A stretch of 64,000 nucleotides of DNA from RGIG8244 sp045592785 (GCA_045592785.1 JAZNVL010000010.1:1-64000); one strand, 5' to 3'; shown: positions 31,902 to 41,425, counted from the stretch's first letter. The notes: generated by a model not told the origin, from the sequence alone. Translations and numbers: made by a program.

Positions 31902-32231
31902 ATGGAAGACTGGATCGACATCCGCAAAGACGATGCCCATGTGGCACGGGAACGCAAGAAAGCGCGTGAACTCAAAAAGTCCGCCTGGTGGCAGGCGATC
32001 CTGCAGAAAGGCGTCTGTCATTACTGCGGCGAAAAGTTTCCCCCCGGCGAATTGACCATGGACCACATCGTTCCTGTGGCACGGGGCGGACGCAGTGTGA
32101 AAGGCAACATCGTCCCCTGCTGTAAAGACTGTAATTCCGAGAAAAAATATTTGACTCCGGCTGAACTCATCATACGACAGCTGGAACAGGAAGAAGCCGC
32201 GAAAAACAAGCCGTCACCGACGGACGAGTAA
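31902..32231 (+). CDS. HNH endonuclease domain protein
   Basis: 109 residues. The HNH fold is plain: CHYCGEKFPP, then LTMDHIVPVARGG with the catalytic His, then KGNIVPCCKDCNSEKK with the zinc-binding cysteine pair. N-terminal 35 residues are basic. HNH proteins of this size occur in mobile elements and in housekeeping contexts; here it is coupled to the UbiA gene (3-base gap) and looks chromosomal. The 3' end overlaps the convergent flavoprotein gene by 18 bases. Confidence 0.9.
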   Translation: MEDWIDIRKDDAHVARERKKARELKKSAWWQAILQKGVCHYCGEKFPPGELTMDHIVPVARGGRSVKGNIVPCCKDCNSEKKYLTPAELIIRQLEQEEAAKNKPSPTDE

Positions 32232-33791
32232 GCTCTGTTCCGCCGCACGCATACCATCCACCGCCGCAGAGGTGATCCCGCCTGCGGTACCGGCACCTTC
32301 CCCCGCCATCCAGAGTCCGGCGATATTGCTTTCCAATGTTTCCGGATCCCGGAGGAACCGCACCGGACTGGAAACGCTGGTCTCCGCGCCGATGAGAAGT
32401 CCTTCCCGTATAAACCCGGGGATCCGTTTTTCGAACCGGGGCATGGCGTGTTGCAGGGCATGGGTCAAGCGTGCTGGCAGGATCTCATGGAGTCCGGCAG
32501 AAACAAGCCCCAGCCGGCAGGATGTTTCCTGCTTCGTCAGGGAAGAATGACGTCCGGCAAGGAAATCCGTTGCGGTTTGTGCGGGGAACGTATAATCGCT
32601 GCCGCCGGCAGTAAAGATATTGCGTTCGATGGAATCCAGAAACGCGAACGCGGATGCGGGATCCGCAAAGGTCTCCGCAGAAAATCCGGTCACCAGTGCG
32701 GCATTGGAGAACGCACCCGCACGGGCATAACAGCTCATTCCGTTGGTCCGCAGGTGATCCGTTTCCGCCACCGCCGGGATGACTTCTCCCCCCGGACACA
32801 TGCAGAAACTCACCATGCCACCCGGATTCTGTTCCGATGCGGGATCCGAAAGGGCGTATTCCGCCGCCCCCAGACAGGGCATGGGATCCGCCGCGCCATA
32901 CTGCGCCGCATTGATCAAACGCTGGGGATGTTCCACGCGTACCCCGACCTGAAATCCCTTCATGGCAAATGCCGCGCCGGACTTCGTCAGGTTCAGAATA
33001 AATTCCCTTGCACTGTGTCCGCAGGCCGCAAGCACCACCGAACCGGGAATCGTTTCGCCATCGGAAAGCTTGACACCGCAGCATTTGCCGTCGCGGATCA
33101 CCGGAGCTGTGACCTGTCTGCCCCAGAGAAATGTTCCGCCCAACGCGCAAATACGTTCCCGTAACTTTCGGATCACATCCGGGAGCCGGTCCGATCCCAC
33201 ATGAGGATGACTGAAATACCGGATTTCTTCCGGCGCACCACACTCCACAAATGTTTTCAGGATGAAATCAATACGGGGATCCCGGATCCGGGTGTAAAGT
33301 TTTCCGTCGGACCAGGTCCCCGCGCCGCCCTCCCCGTAGAGCAGATTGCTTTCCGGATCCAGTTCCCGGGTTTGGAAGAAACGATCGATATCCGCTTTCC
33401 GCCGGACCACATCCCTGCCCCGGTCAATGACAACAGGACGGCATCCTGCCAGCGCATAGACGTACGCCGCAAACAGCCCGGCGGGCCCTGCGCCGATCAC
33501 AATGGGCTCCACATTTCCGCGTGGCTCCACAGGCTGCCATGGGGTGACAACGGGAGAAACCGGGGAAACGTTTTTCGGTGTGACACCATCCCGCAAAGAC
33601 ACGCGGAGCCGGTACAGGAGTTTCACATCAGGCTTTTTCCGCGCATCGATCCCGCGGCGGATAATGTGCCAGTCCAGAACATCCGCCTGGCTGACAGCAA
33701 GAAAACGGGCGATGTGTCCGCGCAGATCCCGGTCGATTTCAGGGGAGGCATTACGCGCTGCGACGCGCAGTTCGTCGATCTGTACGTTCAT
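32214..33791 (-). CDS. FAD-dependent dehydrogenase, COG2509 type
   Basis: 525 residues. After an N-terminal 90-residue domain (IDARKKPDVKLLYRLRVSL, typical of this family) comes the FAD-binding motif PIVIGAGPAGLFAAYVYALAGCRPVVIDRG. Further family blocks are NLLYGEGGAGTWSDGKLYTRIRD, VVLAACGHSAREF, MKGFQVGVRVEHPQ, FCMCPGGEV and the C-terminal GLWMAGEGAGTAGGITSAAVDGM. The biochemical activity of COG2509 proteins is not known. It overlaps the upstream secreted-protein gene by four bases, so it seems to be the last gene of the ABC exporter operon. Confidence 0.88.
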   Translation of the reverse strand: MNVQIDELRVAARNASPEIDRDLRGHIARFLAVSQADVLDWHIIRRGIDARKKPDVKLLYRLRVSLRDGVTPKNVSPVSPVVTPWQPVEPRGNVEPIVIGAGPAGLFAAYVYALAGCRPVVIDRGRDVVRRKADIDRFFQTRELDPESNLLYGEGGAGTWSDGKLYTRIRDPRIDFILKTFVECGAPEEIRYFSHPHVGSDRLPDVIRKLRERICALGGTFLWGRQVTAPVIRDGKCCGVKLSDGETIPGSVVLAACGHSAREFILNLTKSGAAFAMKGFQVGVRVEHPQRLINAAQYGAADPMPCLGAAEYALSDPASEQNPGGMVSFCMCPGGEVIPAVAETDHLRTNGMSCYARAGAFSNAALVTGFSAETFADPASAFAFLDSIERNIFTAGGSDYTFPAQTATDFLAGRHSSLTKQETSCRLGLVSAGLHEILPARLTHALQHAMPRFEKRIPGFIREGLLIGAETSVSSPVRFLRDPETLESNIAGLWMAGEGAGTAGGITSAAVDGMRAAEQSLLVRR

Positions 33792-34510
33792 TTTGCCGGA
33801 GCCGGATCCACAGGACGGGTATATACAGTGATAGCAGTTCCTTTGGCATCGGAGGCGGAAACACCCAGGAGCAGGATCTCCAGCGGTTTCTCACGGTAAA
33901 ACACTTCGCCGGATGCCCGGAACGGATTGGCGATCTCTTCCGATGCCGGTTTCCAGCCTGCCGCATTCAAACGCAACGACATCTCATGGATCATCTGGGG
34001 CCGGGTCGTCCCGGGGAGAAAACAGGAAGCATAAACGGAACGACGGTCAGGGAACTCCATCACACTCAAATCGGTGGCACCGGGGAGAAGCGGGATATGG
34101 TCCGGCCACGCTTTCTGCGGTGACTGTTTTCTGTTTGCAGGGATATCCATGGAGTATTGCAGCAGGGGGTTCGTTCCGCGGATCTGCGTCAGAAAGATAC
34201 GTTTGACCGATCCGTTTTTTTGAGGAATACTCATCAGCATGGATTGGGGATTCAAGGCAATACGGGCATTGGGGTATTTCTTCTGCAACACCTTGCTTGC
34301 ATCGGCAAAGGGAAGTTCCACCAGAGAGATCTCCATGACTACATCCATACCATTGACACTGATCTTTTCCTGCCAGAATTTACGGTTGGGCAGGACTTCA
34401 GCCGGGTCGCCGAAGGTCCCGCTGCCCGGGGTGAAGGGCCAGATGGAATAGACTTCCGCCTGCAGAAGAACAGGAAAAAGCAGGAAAAAGAGATAACAGA
34501 AACGGCGCAT
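33788..34510 (-). CDS. Secreted protein of unknown function
   Basis: 240 residues with a clear signal peptide (MRRFCYLFFLLFPVLLQAEVYS, cleavage likely after Ala18). The mature protein begins with YSIWPFTPGSGTFGD and has alternating beta-strand patterns such as MDVVMEISLVELPF and GTAITVYTRP. I do not recognise a domain. It overlaps the flavoprotein gene (ATGA) and follows an ABC-2 permease gene by six bases, so it probably works in the envelope with that exporter. Confidence 0.75.
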   Translation of the reverse strand: MRRFCYLFFLLFPVLLQAEVYSIWPFTPGSGTFGDPAEVLPNRKFWQEKISVNGMDVVMEISLVELPFADASKVLQKKYPNARIALNPQSMLMSIPQKNGSVKRIFLTQIRGTNPLLQYSMDIPANRKQSPQKAWPDHIPLLPGATDLSVMEFPDRRSVYASCFLPGTTRPQMIHEMSLRLNAAGWKPASEEIANPFRASGEVFYREKPLEILLLGVSASDAKGTAITVYTRPVDPAPAK

Positions 34511-34516
34511 CGTAAA

Positions 34517-35314
34517 TTATCCTTTCCGGGTAAGGTCCATGTGATTGAGCCGATAAGCGGCGATCATAAGGAAGATAACAGCAACTGAAACGGAATATAT
34601 GCACAATACCAGGGAGTAAAATCCGAATGTATTGTGATCGATAAAGTAATAGATCAGGTTGGGGAAGAGATAATACAACACATAGATCCCGTTGGAGACC
34701 TCTGCCGCCACCCCCGGTGGAAGCATGGAAATGATCACCGGGATAAAGTTGAACAGCATGGAAAACATCAGGTAAAGGACCGTCAGGATGATCGCCGCGA
34801 TGTCACCGACGAAACAGGAAAGAGCCACGATCACCGCCACACAGGGAATGAATGCAATGGTCAACTGGAACTGTCGCAGGATCATGGGGAACGAATACCA
34901 GGTATTTTCCGCAAGATAATAAAAGACCACAATGGAGATCTCAATGAGTGTAAAGAAAACCAGACAGGTCGCAAGGATCCCCAGATATTTCCCGCACATG
35001 TAAGACGTACGGGAAATCGGCTTCGTCAACAGGAACTGCACTTGTCCGGTGGCAATATCCCGGGGGATCTCGGCGGCACCGGAAAAACAGGCAAGCATAA
35101 GACTGACGAAAAACGCCAGGAGCGAACTGGCAAGGACCGGCTGATAACGGGACTTTTCATACACCAGATGGATCAGGAAAGAATCCGACGAGATCTGGGA
35201 TGCAACCGACTCCATACCGGACATGAAATATCCGGCGCAGATGGAAATAAGCAGAAGCAGAAAGAACGCAGGTTCTCTCAATCGTTTCAGTGTGATTCCG
35301 GCAATGGTAAGCAT
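34517..35314 (-). CDS. ABC-2 type transporter permease
   Basis: 265 residues with about six membrane helices: FFLLLLISICAGYFM near the N-terminus, PVLASSLLAFFVSLMLACFSGA, YLGILATCLVFFTLIEISIVVFYYL, LTIAFIPCVAVIVALSCFV, IILTVLYLMFSMLFNFIPVII and a final helix near residue 235. The block DIATGQVQFLLTKPISRTSYMCGKYLG is the usual cytoplasmic signature of ABC-2 permeases that contacts the ATPase. Second permease of the operon, probably a heterodimer with 37138-37866. Confidence 0.85.
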   Translation of the reverse strand: MLTIAGITLKRLREPAFFLLLLISICAGYFMSGMESVASQISSDSFLIHLVYEKSRYQPVLASSLLAFFVSLMLACFSGAAEIPRDIATGQVQFLLTKPISRTSYMCGKYLGILATCLVFFTLIEISIVVFYYLAENTWYSFPMILRQFQLTIAFIPCVAVIVALSCFVGDIAAIILTVLYLMFSMLFNFIPVIISMLPPGVAAEVSNGIYVLYYLFPNLIYYFIDHNTFGFYSLVLCIYSVSVAVIFLMIAAYRLNHMDLTRKG

Positions 35315-35329
35315 AATGAAGCGACTCCT

Positions 35330-36076
35330 TTATTTCCCGGTCTTCCGGTTTTGCAGTTCGTTCCGGTACAACAGATCTTCTTCCAGCTGCATCATGTACT
35401 CGGAAAAACTCCGGCAGAACGTGACCTGATCGGCGAGCCGGGCGGCGGCATTTGCGGTTTCAGCATCTCCGGCTGCGAGAGCAAGATCTTTGAAAGCGGA
35501 ATACAATGCATAATATTCCAGGAAAGGCGGATCTTTATATTCCAGCAGAGGTTTGAGGAAACGGCAGCGATCCTGCGGGGAAAGCTGTTTATTCTCCTGC
35601 ATTTTACCGAATGCGGCAGCCCAGGCATAATATCGTTCGACAACGGGCAGATCTTTCTGAAACTTATGAAAATCGTCATAACTCACGCGATCGTATTCCG
35701 CATTTCCATTGAACATGAAATAGACATAGGCAGGATAAGAAGCCGGCAGTTCGCGGTGATCTTCCAGGATCTCTTCATAGAGTTCCGCCTTTTCATTCTG
35801 CTCCCTGACGAACGCAGCGAGAACAAGTTTCGCGTTCAACTTTTCGGCGGGAGTCTCCGCTTTCCGTACTTCGCCCCGCAGTGCAGTAAGCGTGATCCGT
35901 TCCCGGATATCATCCTGCATTTTTGCGGGGAGTTTGGCAATGATGTCTTCCGCATTGACGGCATCCGGATTGATTCTGGCAACCGTTGCCTGCCGCAGGA
36001 TGGCTTCCGTCAGGAAATAAACGGCAAGCACTGCGGCAAAAAGCAGAATCAACAAAATCTTTTCCGGGCGTCTCAT
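35330..36076 (-). CDS. Single-pass membrane protein of unknown function
   Basis: 248 residues with one N-terminal membrane helix (ILLILLFAAVLAVYFLTEAIL) and a helical, charged extracytoplasmic part with tetratricopeptide-like alternation (PAEKLNAKLVLAAFVREQNEKAELYEEIL). No domain recognised. Part of the ABC exporter operon; likely an envelope component. Confidence 0.72.
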   Translation of the reverse strand: MRRPEKILLILLFAAVLAVYFLTEAILRQATVARINPDAVNAEDIIAKLPAKMQDDIRERITLTALRGEVRKAETPAEKLNAKLVLAAFVREQNEKAELYEEILEDHRELPASYPAYVYFMFNGNAEYDRVSYDDFHKFQKDLPVVERYYAWAAAFGKMQENKQLSPQDRCRFLKPLLEYKDPPFLEYYALYSAFKDLALAAGDAETANAAARLADQVTFCRSFSEYMMQLEEDLLYRNELQNRKTGK

Positions 36077-36085
36077 GGGATGTCC

Positions 36086-37120
36086 TTATTTCTTCTCTTT
36101 GTTTTCGGGTTCGGCACCGGGTTCCGTGGATTTTCCGCAGTTCTGACAGAAGGAAACACCGGGTTTGAGTTTCTCATTGCAATACTGACAGATGCCGCGC
36201 ACAAATTCCAGTTTGGAACCGCAATGACCGCAGAACCGGTCACCGCCGGATGCCGGATGACAACATTTTGTGCAGAGAGACTGTCCATAGAAGACTTCTT
36301 TCGTGATCTGATCGATCAACGCCATGGTCTCCTTGCCGGGCTCAAATCTCTGATCGTAAACATCCAGAGGATTCCGTGCTTCCTGCATGGCTTTCAGCAG
36401 GCGCATTTCGATGTTGGGGATGAGGACTTTCCCGGACTCGTCCGGCGATAAAACACCGGGGTCCATTGCCATTTTCTTTTTCCATTCGCGGTAAAGAATA
36501 CGGAGCTTTGCCACATATTCCCGGTCAGGAGCAGTCCCTGTTGCTTCCGCGCGGGCAAGTTCCCGGATGTAGTTATTCACCAGATGGTTCACGGGGTCAT
36601 CACCGCTGCGTTCCAACGCCATTTTGAAATAATATGCAGCCTTCGCATGATCGGCAGCCAGAAGCGGAGCTCCGTTCTGATTGTTGATGTCGTAGGTATC
36701 TCTGGAATAGATGAACCCGGTATAGAACGGGATCTTCCAGTTATCTTTGAGGTAATCCAGTTTACAGGCATCCTCCAGGATCTCCACTGTTTTCTTCGGG
36801 TCCGCATGCTGAATGGAAGAAATACCATCCAGATACAGCCGTTCGTACTTGGGGTCAAGTCCCATCAGACGTTCCAGCCGTTCGGTGACTTCCTTCACAT
36901 TGCTGGAATCCACGACCTGCAATTTTCCCAGATAGTTGATAAAACGCATCCATTCCCAGTCGGAAATGACTTTGTGCATTCCGCCGACGGGAGCGGTGGA
37001 AAGACGGTTTTTATCCGGATTGATCTGCAGTTGCATTTTCTGCAGGACGGGAGCCAGCGCGGCAGCCACGACCAAAGCAACGATCATCACAATAAATTGA
37101 AAGAATAATTCTTTTTTCAT
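36086..37120 (-). CDS. Membrane-anchored helical-repeat protein with two zinc ribbons
   Basis: 344 residues. An N-terminal membrane helix (FIVMIVALVVAAALAPVL) is followed by about 200 residues of helical repeats (LERLMGLDPKYERLYLDG, AKAAYYFKMALERSG). The C-terminus has two zinc ribbons: CTKCC with CGHCG, and CQYC with CQNCG. A charged tail ends in KEKK. Such double zinc-ribbon ends are usually protein- or nucleic-acid-contact modules. If the helix is a signal anchor, the ribbons would face the periplasm, which would be odd. It lies between two exporter genes. Confidence 0.75.
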   Translation of the reverse strand: MKKELFFQFIVMIVALVVAAALAPVLQKMQLQINPDKNRLSTAPVGGMHKVISDWEWMRFINYLGKLQVVDSSNVKEVTERLERLMGLDPKYERLYLDGISSIQHADPKKTVEILEDACKLDYLKDNWKIPFYTGFIYSRDTYDINNQNGAPLLAADHAKAAYYFKMALERSGDDPVNHLVNNYIRELARAEATGTAPDREYVAKLRILYREWKKKMAMDPGVLSPDESGKVLIPNIEMRLLKAMQEARNPLDVYDQRFEPGKETMALIDQITKEVFYGQSLCTKCCHPASGGDRFCGHCGSKLEFVRGICQYCNEKLKPGVSFCQNCGKSTEPGAEPENKEKK

Positions 37121-37137
37121 TCGTCAGCCTCCATTCC

Positions 37138-37866
37138 TCATTTAATATCCTTGAACCGGAAAATGATCCCGGAAAGCATCAACAGGAACAGGGCGAATGC
37201 AATTCCCCACACCGCAGCACCGAACAGATACGACCAGGGAATCGCAACCTGATAGATGATGTGTTCTTTCAGGTTGAAGATCTCCATATCCGGCAGGATC
37301 CCGCCATTGAGAACAGGGATCTTCAGCCGTCCGGTGAGAGAGGAAAACCAGATTGCCAGCAGAGCAATAATGGGAGCCGCCATTTCCGGAAGAACGATGG
37401 CGCAGAACACACAAACGGCAGCCATGGGGATCACGCCGAGCATGATGAGCAATTCGATCTTGATGAAGTTCCGCAGGATATCTTCCGTAAAGCAGAACTG
37501 GTAGATGAAGTAGGATCCGGCAGCGATGAGCGTACAGACCACAAACGCAACGCCGTAAACGCCCAGCGTTTTCCCCAGAAGGTATTTGGTACGTCCCAGA
37601 GATTTGGTCAGAAACGTGGAGGCGATCCCCTCCCGCAATTCCCGGGGAATGTCAAACGTCAGGGAAAGGACCGTGAGGATCCCGGCGATCTGATTCATGA
37701 AGAGAGCCATATCCAACATCAAATCACGGTGCCGGTCCAGAGAGAGTTCGTTATAACGGTACATACTTCCGATAAGGATCCATACACAGATCACCAGGAA
37801 GTATACGACTTTCATTTTCAGAATACCTTTGCAGGTACTTTCTGCGATCGTCAGGATTTCTTTCAT
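37138..37866 (-). CDS. ABC-2 type transporter permease
   Basis: About 242 residues from MKEILTIAESTCKGIL at 37866; the ATG overlaps the ATPase stop (ATGA), and the longer frame is ignored. About six helices, including VVYFLVICVWILIGSMY, IAGILTVLSLTFDIP, VYGVAFVVCTLIAAGSYFIY, LIMLGVIPMAAVCVFCAIVL and a last one near residue 220. The ABC-2 signature ELREGIASTFLTKSLGRTKYLLGKTLG contacts the ATPase. Partner of 34517-35314. Confidence 0.87.
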   Translation of the reverse strand: MKEILTIAESTCKGILKMKVVYFLVICVWILIGSMYRYNELSLDRHRDLMLDMALFMNQIAGILTVLSLTFDIPRELREGIASTFLTKSLGRTKYLLGKTLGVYGVAFVVCTLIAAGSYFIYQFCFTEDILRNFIKIELLIMLGVIPMAAVCVFCAIVLPEMAAPIIALLAIWFSSLTGRLKIPVLNGGILPDMEIFNLKEHIIYQVAIPWSYLFGAAVWGIAFALFLLMLSGIIFRFKDIK

Positions 37867-38819
37867 GCCTGTCCTTCTCCGTTTTTGCATTGTGCGTTAT
37901 TGGCTTCCACGGTACGGAAGAAGAAGTCTTCCAACGATTCGTTCTGTTCCACGACCTCCACCTTTTCCTTGTGCTCTTCGCCCAGTTTCATCAGTTTCTC
38001 TTTGAGTGCAGCATCCATTTTCCCGTAGGAGAGTTCCCAGACACCATTCTCTTTCTTCTGACATTCCTTTGCATCACTCATCAATGCGGGCAGCAGATCG
38101 TCCGCCTGTTTCAAACGGACTTTCACGCTGTCGGATTCCAGCAGGGAGTCCAGCGTGCCGGAACAGAGAAGATGTCCTTTGTTCAGGATCGCCACGTAAT
38201 CGCAGATCTCCTGCACGTCAGCAAGAATATGACTGCTGAAAAAGACCGTGGTACCCGCCTTGTTCTGGTCCAGAATAATGTTTTTGAGATCCTGACGTCC
38301 GTAAGGGTCAAGTCCCAGAAGCGGTTCGTCCAGGATCAACAGTTCCGGACGGTTCAGCAGGGCTTGTGCGACCCCGATACGCTGAAGCATCCCCCGGGAG
38401 AACCCGGCGAGTTTTTCTTTGGCATGGGAAGTCATCTGCACGATATCCAGCACTTCGGCAACGCGTTCATGCCGTTCCTTGCGTGACATGTGAAAGAGTT
38501 TCGCGCAGACATTCAGAAATTCCTGTGCGGTCATCAAACCGTTGAAGGAAGGTGTGTCAGGAAGGAACCCGACCCGTTTTTTGGTATTGACATCCCACAC
38601 GGGACTGCCCAGTACGGTTGCGGTCCCGCCGGTGGGCTGGATCAGATCCATCAAAAGTTTGATCGTCGTTGTTTTTCCTGCGCCGTTGGGTCCGAGGAAT
38701 CCGAACACAGCACCCTTGGGGACCTGGATCGTCAACTGATCCAGAGCCGCCACCTTTTTTTTCCAAAACAGGAAACCATATTGTTTTGTCAGTTTATTTG
38801 TATCGATCACAAAATCACT
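37863..38819 (-). CDS. ABC transporter ATP-binding protein (ABC-2 exporter)
   Basis: About 318 residues from MSDFVIDTNKLTKQYG at 38819; a TTG 12 bases upstream is an alternative. Walker A GFLGPNGAGKTTTIKLLMDLI, Q-loop VGFLPDTPSF, signature LAGFSRGMLQRIGVAQALLNRPELLILDEPLLGLDPYGR with Walker B, and switch SSHILADVQE. The C-terminal 85-residue extension is typical of CcmA/GldA-type exporters. The cargo is unknown. First gene of a seven-gene leftward operon. Confidence 0.93.
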   Translation of the reverse strand, partial: SDFVIDTNKLTKQYGFLFWKKKVAALDQLTIQVPKGAVFGFLGPNGAGKTTTIKLLMDLIQPTGGTATVLGSPVWDVNTKKRVGFLPDTPSFNGLMTAQEFLNVCAKLFHMSRKERHERVAEVLDIVQMTSHAKEKLAGFSRGMLQRIGVAQALLNRPELLILDEPLLGLDPYGRQDLKNIILDQNKAGTTVFFSSHILADVQEICDYVAILNKGHLLCSGTLDSLLESDSVKVRLKQADDLLPALMSDAKECQKKENGVWELSYGKMDAALKEKLMKLGEEHKEKVEVVEQNESLEDFFFRTVEANNAQCKNGEGQA

Positions 38820-38867
38820 CATAAAACACAATTGCTCCTTTCCTCAATTATACATAATTTTTTGACA

Positions 38868-39956
38868 TTAAATTTCGTAAACATCCTGCCCGTATTCGTG
38901 ATAGATCTCACGGGTCGCAAGAAATACCCGGGAAACCGATGCCGTATCGCCGATGGTGATCCGGACCCATGCGCCCGTTTCCGGACCGGGGAAGTACCGT
39001 ACAATGATCCCGCGGGAACGCAACTCTTTGAAATAGTGTTCGCCATCGCCATCCGGGGGAGAAACGAACAGGAAATTGGTCTGTGATTCAATGACACGGA
39101 ATCCGCAATCGAAGAGTCCCAGCATGAGCATTTCTCTTGCCAGCCGGATCTTGGAAACACAATCGGCGAAGTATGCGGGGTCCTTCAACGTAGCCAGAGC
39201 CAACGCCTGGGTCAGCATGGAAACGTTATAGGAGTCTTTCATCTTCATCATGCCTTCGATGATCTTCGGATTCGCCAGAGCAAACCCGAAACGGAGTCCG
39301 GCAAGGTTCCGGCTCTTGGAGAAGGTACGGCTGATGATCACATTGGGGAATTCGTTCACAAAATCCACACAATTATCATCGGCAAAGTCGGCGTATGCTT
39401 CGTCAATGAGGACGATCCCCTGGAAATCCCGGCAGATCTCCGCCAGGATCGCTTTGGGTATGCTGTTCCCGATCGGTGCATTGGGACGGGCGATCATCAA
39501 GAGGTTCGCACGCTGTGCCTGCGCCAGAAGGTCCACCGGAAGTTCAAATTTTTCCGTCAGCGGGATCTTGATACATTCCGCGCCCTGCAAACCGGCAAGT
39601 GTCGGATACAGCGAATAGGAAGGCCACAGACAGGCAACAGGACGTTCCGCAGAAGCAAAACAGCGGACCGTGATGGTCAGGATATCATCGGAGCCGTTCC
39701 CCGCAAGCACATGATCTTTCGTGAGACCGTAGATGCTGCCGATATATTCCCGCAGGCCTTCGGCGGTGGGATCCGGATACAAACGGAGCCGTTCCGTATC
39801 GAAATTGCGCAGGACTTCGGTAACGCCCGGGGACGGCGGATAGGGGCTTTCGTTGGTATTGAGTTTCAGCAGATCCGGGATCCTGGGCTGTTCACCGGGG
39901 GTATACCCGCCCATTTCATCGATCTCCGGACGGAAATAAGAAACGTATCCGTTCAT
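38868..39956 (-). CDS. hisC: Histidinol-phosphate aminotransferase
   Basis: 362-residue fold-type I PLP enzyme. LKLNTNESPYPPSPGV, LAGNGSDDILTI, LIDEAYADFADD and the PLP lysine in SRTFSKSRNLAGLRFG (Lys214) are characteristic of HisC. It transaminates imidazole-acetol phosphate with glutamate. The start overlaps the hisD stop by four bases; GGAG lies within hisD. Rest of the his pathway is elsewhere. Confidence 0.95.
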   Translation of the reverse strand: MNGYVSYFRPEIDEMGGYTPGEQPRIPDLLKLNTNESPYPPSPGVTEVLRNFDTERLRLYPDPTAEGLREYIGSIYGLTKDHVLAGNGSDDILTITVRCFASAERPVACLWPSYSLYPTLAGLQGAECIKIPLTEKFELPVDLLAQAQRANLLMIARPNAPIGNSIPKAILAEICRDFQGIVLIDEAYADFADDNCVDFVNEFPNVIISRTFSKSRNLAGLRFGFALANPKIIEGMMKMKDSYNVSMLTQALALATLKDPAYFADCVSKIRLAREMLMLGLFDCGFRVIESQTNFLFVSPPDGDGEHYFKELRSRGIIVRYFPGPETGAWVRITIGDTASVSRVFLATREIYHEYGQDVYEI

Positions 39957-41257
39957 TTTTTCACTCCTCCGGTCCGGCGGATGGATGCGCTGCGTTTATG
40001 TGCATCCAAACCTTCCATGTCGGCGATCGCCTCCATGGCATACAATTCTTTCAACAATGCCGTCTTGCCGTATTTGAGAATACTGCTCCGGCGCATGAAA
40101 TCCGAACAGGTCAGACCGTGGAAGAACTTGGCTGTCCCGCCCGTGGGCAGAACATGACTGGGGCCTGCGGTGAAGTCGCCGGCAGGTTCCGGGGTCCATT
40201 CGCCCAGGAAGATGGCACCGGCAGCGCGAACTTTTTTCGCCACGTCTTCCGGTTTTTCGCAATGGATCTCCAGGTGTTCCGGCGCATAATCACCGGCAAA
40301 CGCGGCAGCCGCATCCATATCCGCAACTTCCACAAAGAATACGCCGTTCTCCAACACCTTCTGCAACGGTCCCTGACGGGTCAGAGATTCCGCCTGACGG
40401 TACATTTCCTTTTCCACTTTCCGCAGAAAATCGGCATCGGGGGAAACAAGAACAGCGTGTTCCAATCCGCTGCCGTGTTCCGCCTGGGAAAGTACATCCG
40501 CAGCCGCGAACGCAGGATTGCCTTTGCCATCCGCCAGGATCATGATCTCGGAGGGCCCTGCGACCATATCGACGGCGGTCTGACCGTAAATAAGCCGTTT
40601 TGCGGCTGCGACGTAGGCATTACCGGGACCGGCGACCAGCTCGGCTTTTTCGATGGTTTCCGTTCCCAAAGCAAGCGCGGCGACCGCATAGGCACCGCCC
40701 AGTTTATAGATCTCGGTTGCTCCCGCCTGGGAGAGCGCGTAAAGCGTATGAGGATTGATCTTGCCGTTCTTCATAGGGGGCGTCATGGCTGCAATGGATT
40801 CCACTCCGGCAGCTTTAGCGATCCCGACCGTATGAACGGAAGTGGAGACAAGGGGCGCGGTCCCGCCGGGGACATAACAGGCGACCCGGCGCATGGGCTG
40901 ATACATTTCGCCGAGAGTGACCCCGCGACGCGGGTGATACGTCCAGGAAGCAGGCTTGGTCCGTTTGGCGAATTCCTGCACATGTTTCAACGCAAGATCA
41001 ATGGCGCGGCGGTTGTCTCTGCTCACGAGTGAACGGGCTTCTCTGATTTCTTCATCGGTGACACGATACTGTTCCGGTGTCATATCCACGCCGTCAAACC
41101 GTTTGACGAATTCACAAATTGCGGCATCACCGCGTTCCCGCACCTGCCGCACGATTTCGGTAACAGCTTCTTCGATATGCGGGGGACATGCGGGTCTCCG
41201 GGAGAGTGCCTGCAAATTCTGTTGATAATCCGCGTCATTGAGATAAATTATTTTCAT
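39953..41257 (-). CDS. hisD: Histidinol dehydrogenase
   Basis: 434 residues, usual length. Oxidises histidinol to histidine with two NAD+ and a zinc ion. Family blocks include RRVACYVPGGTAPLVSTSVHTVGIAKAAGV, AGPGNAYVAAAKRLIYG, DMVAGPSEIMILAD, LSQAEHGSGLEHAVLVS (catalytic His region) and the C-terminal FTAGPSHVLPTGGTAKFFHGL. AAGGAG precedes the ATG at 41257. Translationally coupled to hisC. Confidence 0.97.
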   Translation of the reverse strand: MKIIYLNDADYQQNLQALSRRPACPPHIEEAVTEIVRQVRERGDAAICEFVKRFDGVDMTPEQYRVTDEEIREARSLVSRDNRRAIDLALKHVQEFAKRTKPASWTYHPRRGVTLGEMYQPMRRVACYVPGGTAPLVSTSVHTVGIAKAAGVESIAAMTPPMKNGKINPHTLYALSQAGATEIYKLGGAYAVAALALGTETIEKAELVAGPGNAYVAAAKRLIYGQTAVDMVAGPSEIMILADGKGNPAFAAADVLSQAEHGSGLEHAVLVSPDADFLRKVEKEMYRQAESLTRQGPLQKVLENGVFFVEVADMDAAAAFAGDYAPEHLEIHCEKPEDVAKKVRAAGAIFLGEWTPEPAGDFTAGPSHVLPTGGTAKFFHGLTCSDFMRRSSILKYGKTALLKELYAMEAIADMEGLDAHKRSASIRRTGGVKK

Positions 41258-41396
41258 CCTTGCTCCTTGAAAAACGATTTATAAAGTCTATATAGAATAT
41301 AGCGCATTTTTTTCACTTTACCAGTAGAAAAACGTTTTTTTTCGAAAAAAATTTTTATACCGGCGGGAAAAAGTTGGAAAATCTTTGATTTTTTAT

Positions 41397-41425
41397 TTGA
41401 ACTTATGCCCCACATGGAGTATATT
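41397..41425 (+). promoter_or_regulatory. Promoter of the ymdB-nadC-rhomboid genes
   Basis: TTGAAC (41397-41402), 17-base spacer, TATATT (41420-41425), about 35 bases before the ymdB ATG. Confidence 0.65.

Noticed and set aside
31902..32231. HNH gene as part of a homing or mobile element
   Set aside because: It is tightly coupled to the UbiA-type gene and no integrase, terminal repeat or intron boundary is visible nearby.
34634..36451. A 605-codon plus-strand frame
   Set aside because: Antisense to an ABC permease and two further operon genes; composition is rich in His, Gly and Asp as expected for a shadow frame; no ribosome site or domain.
41258..41396. Riboswitch or T-box upstream of hisD
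   Set aside because: The A/T-rich leader shows no T-box core, anti-terminator or known aptamer motif that I can recognise.
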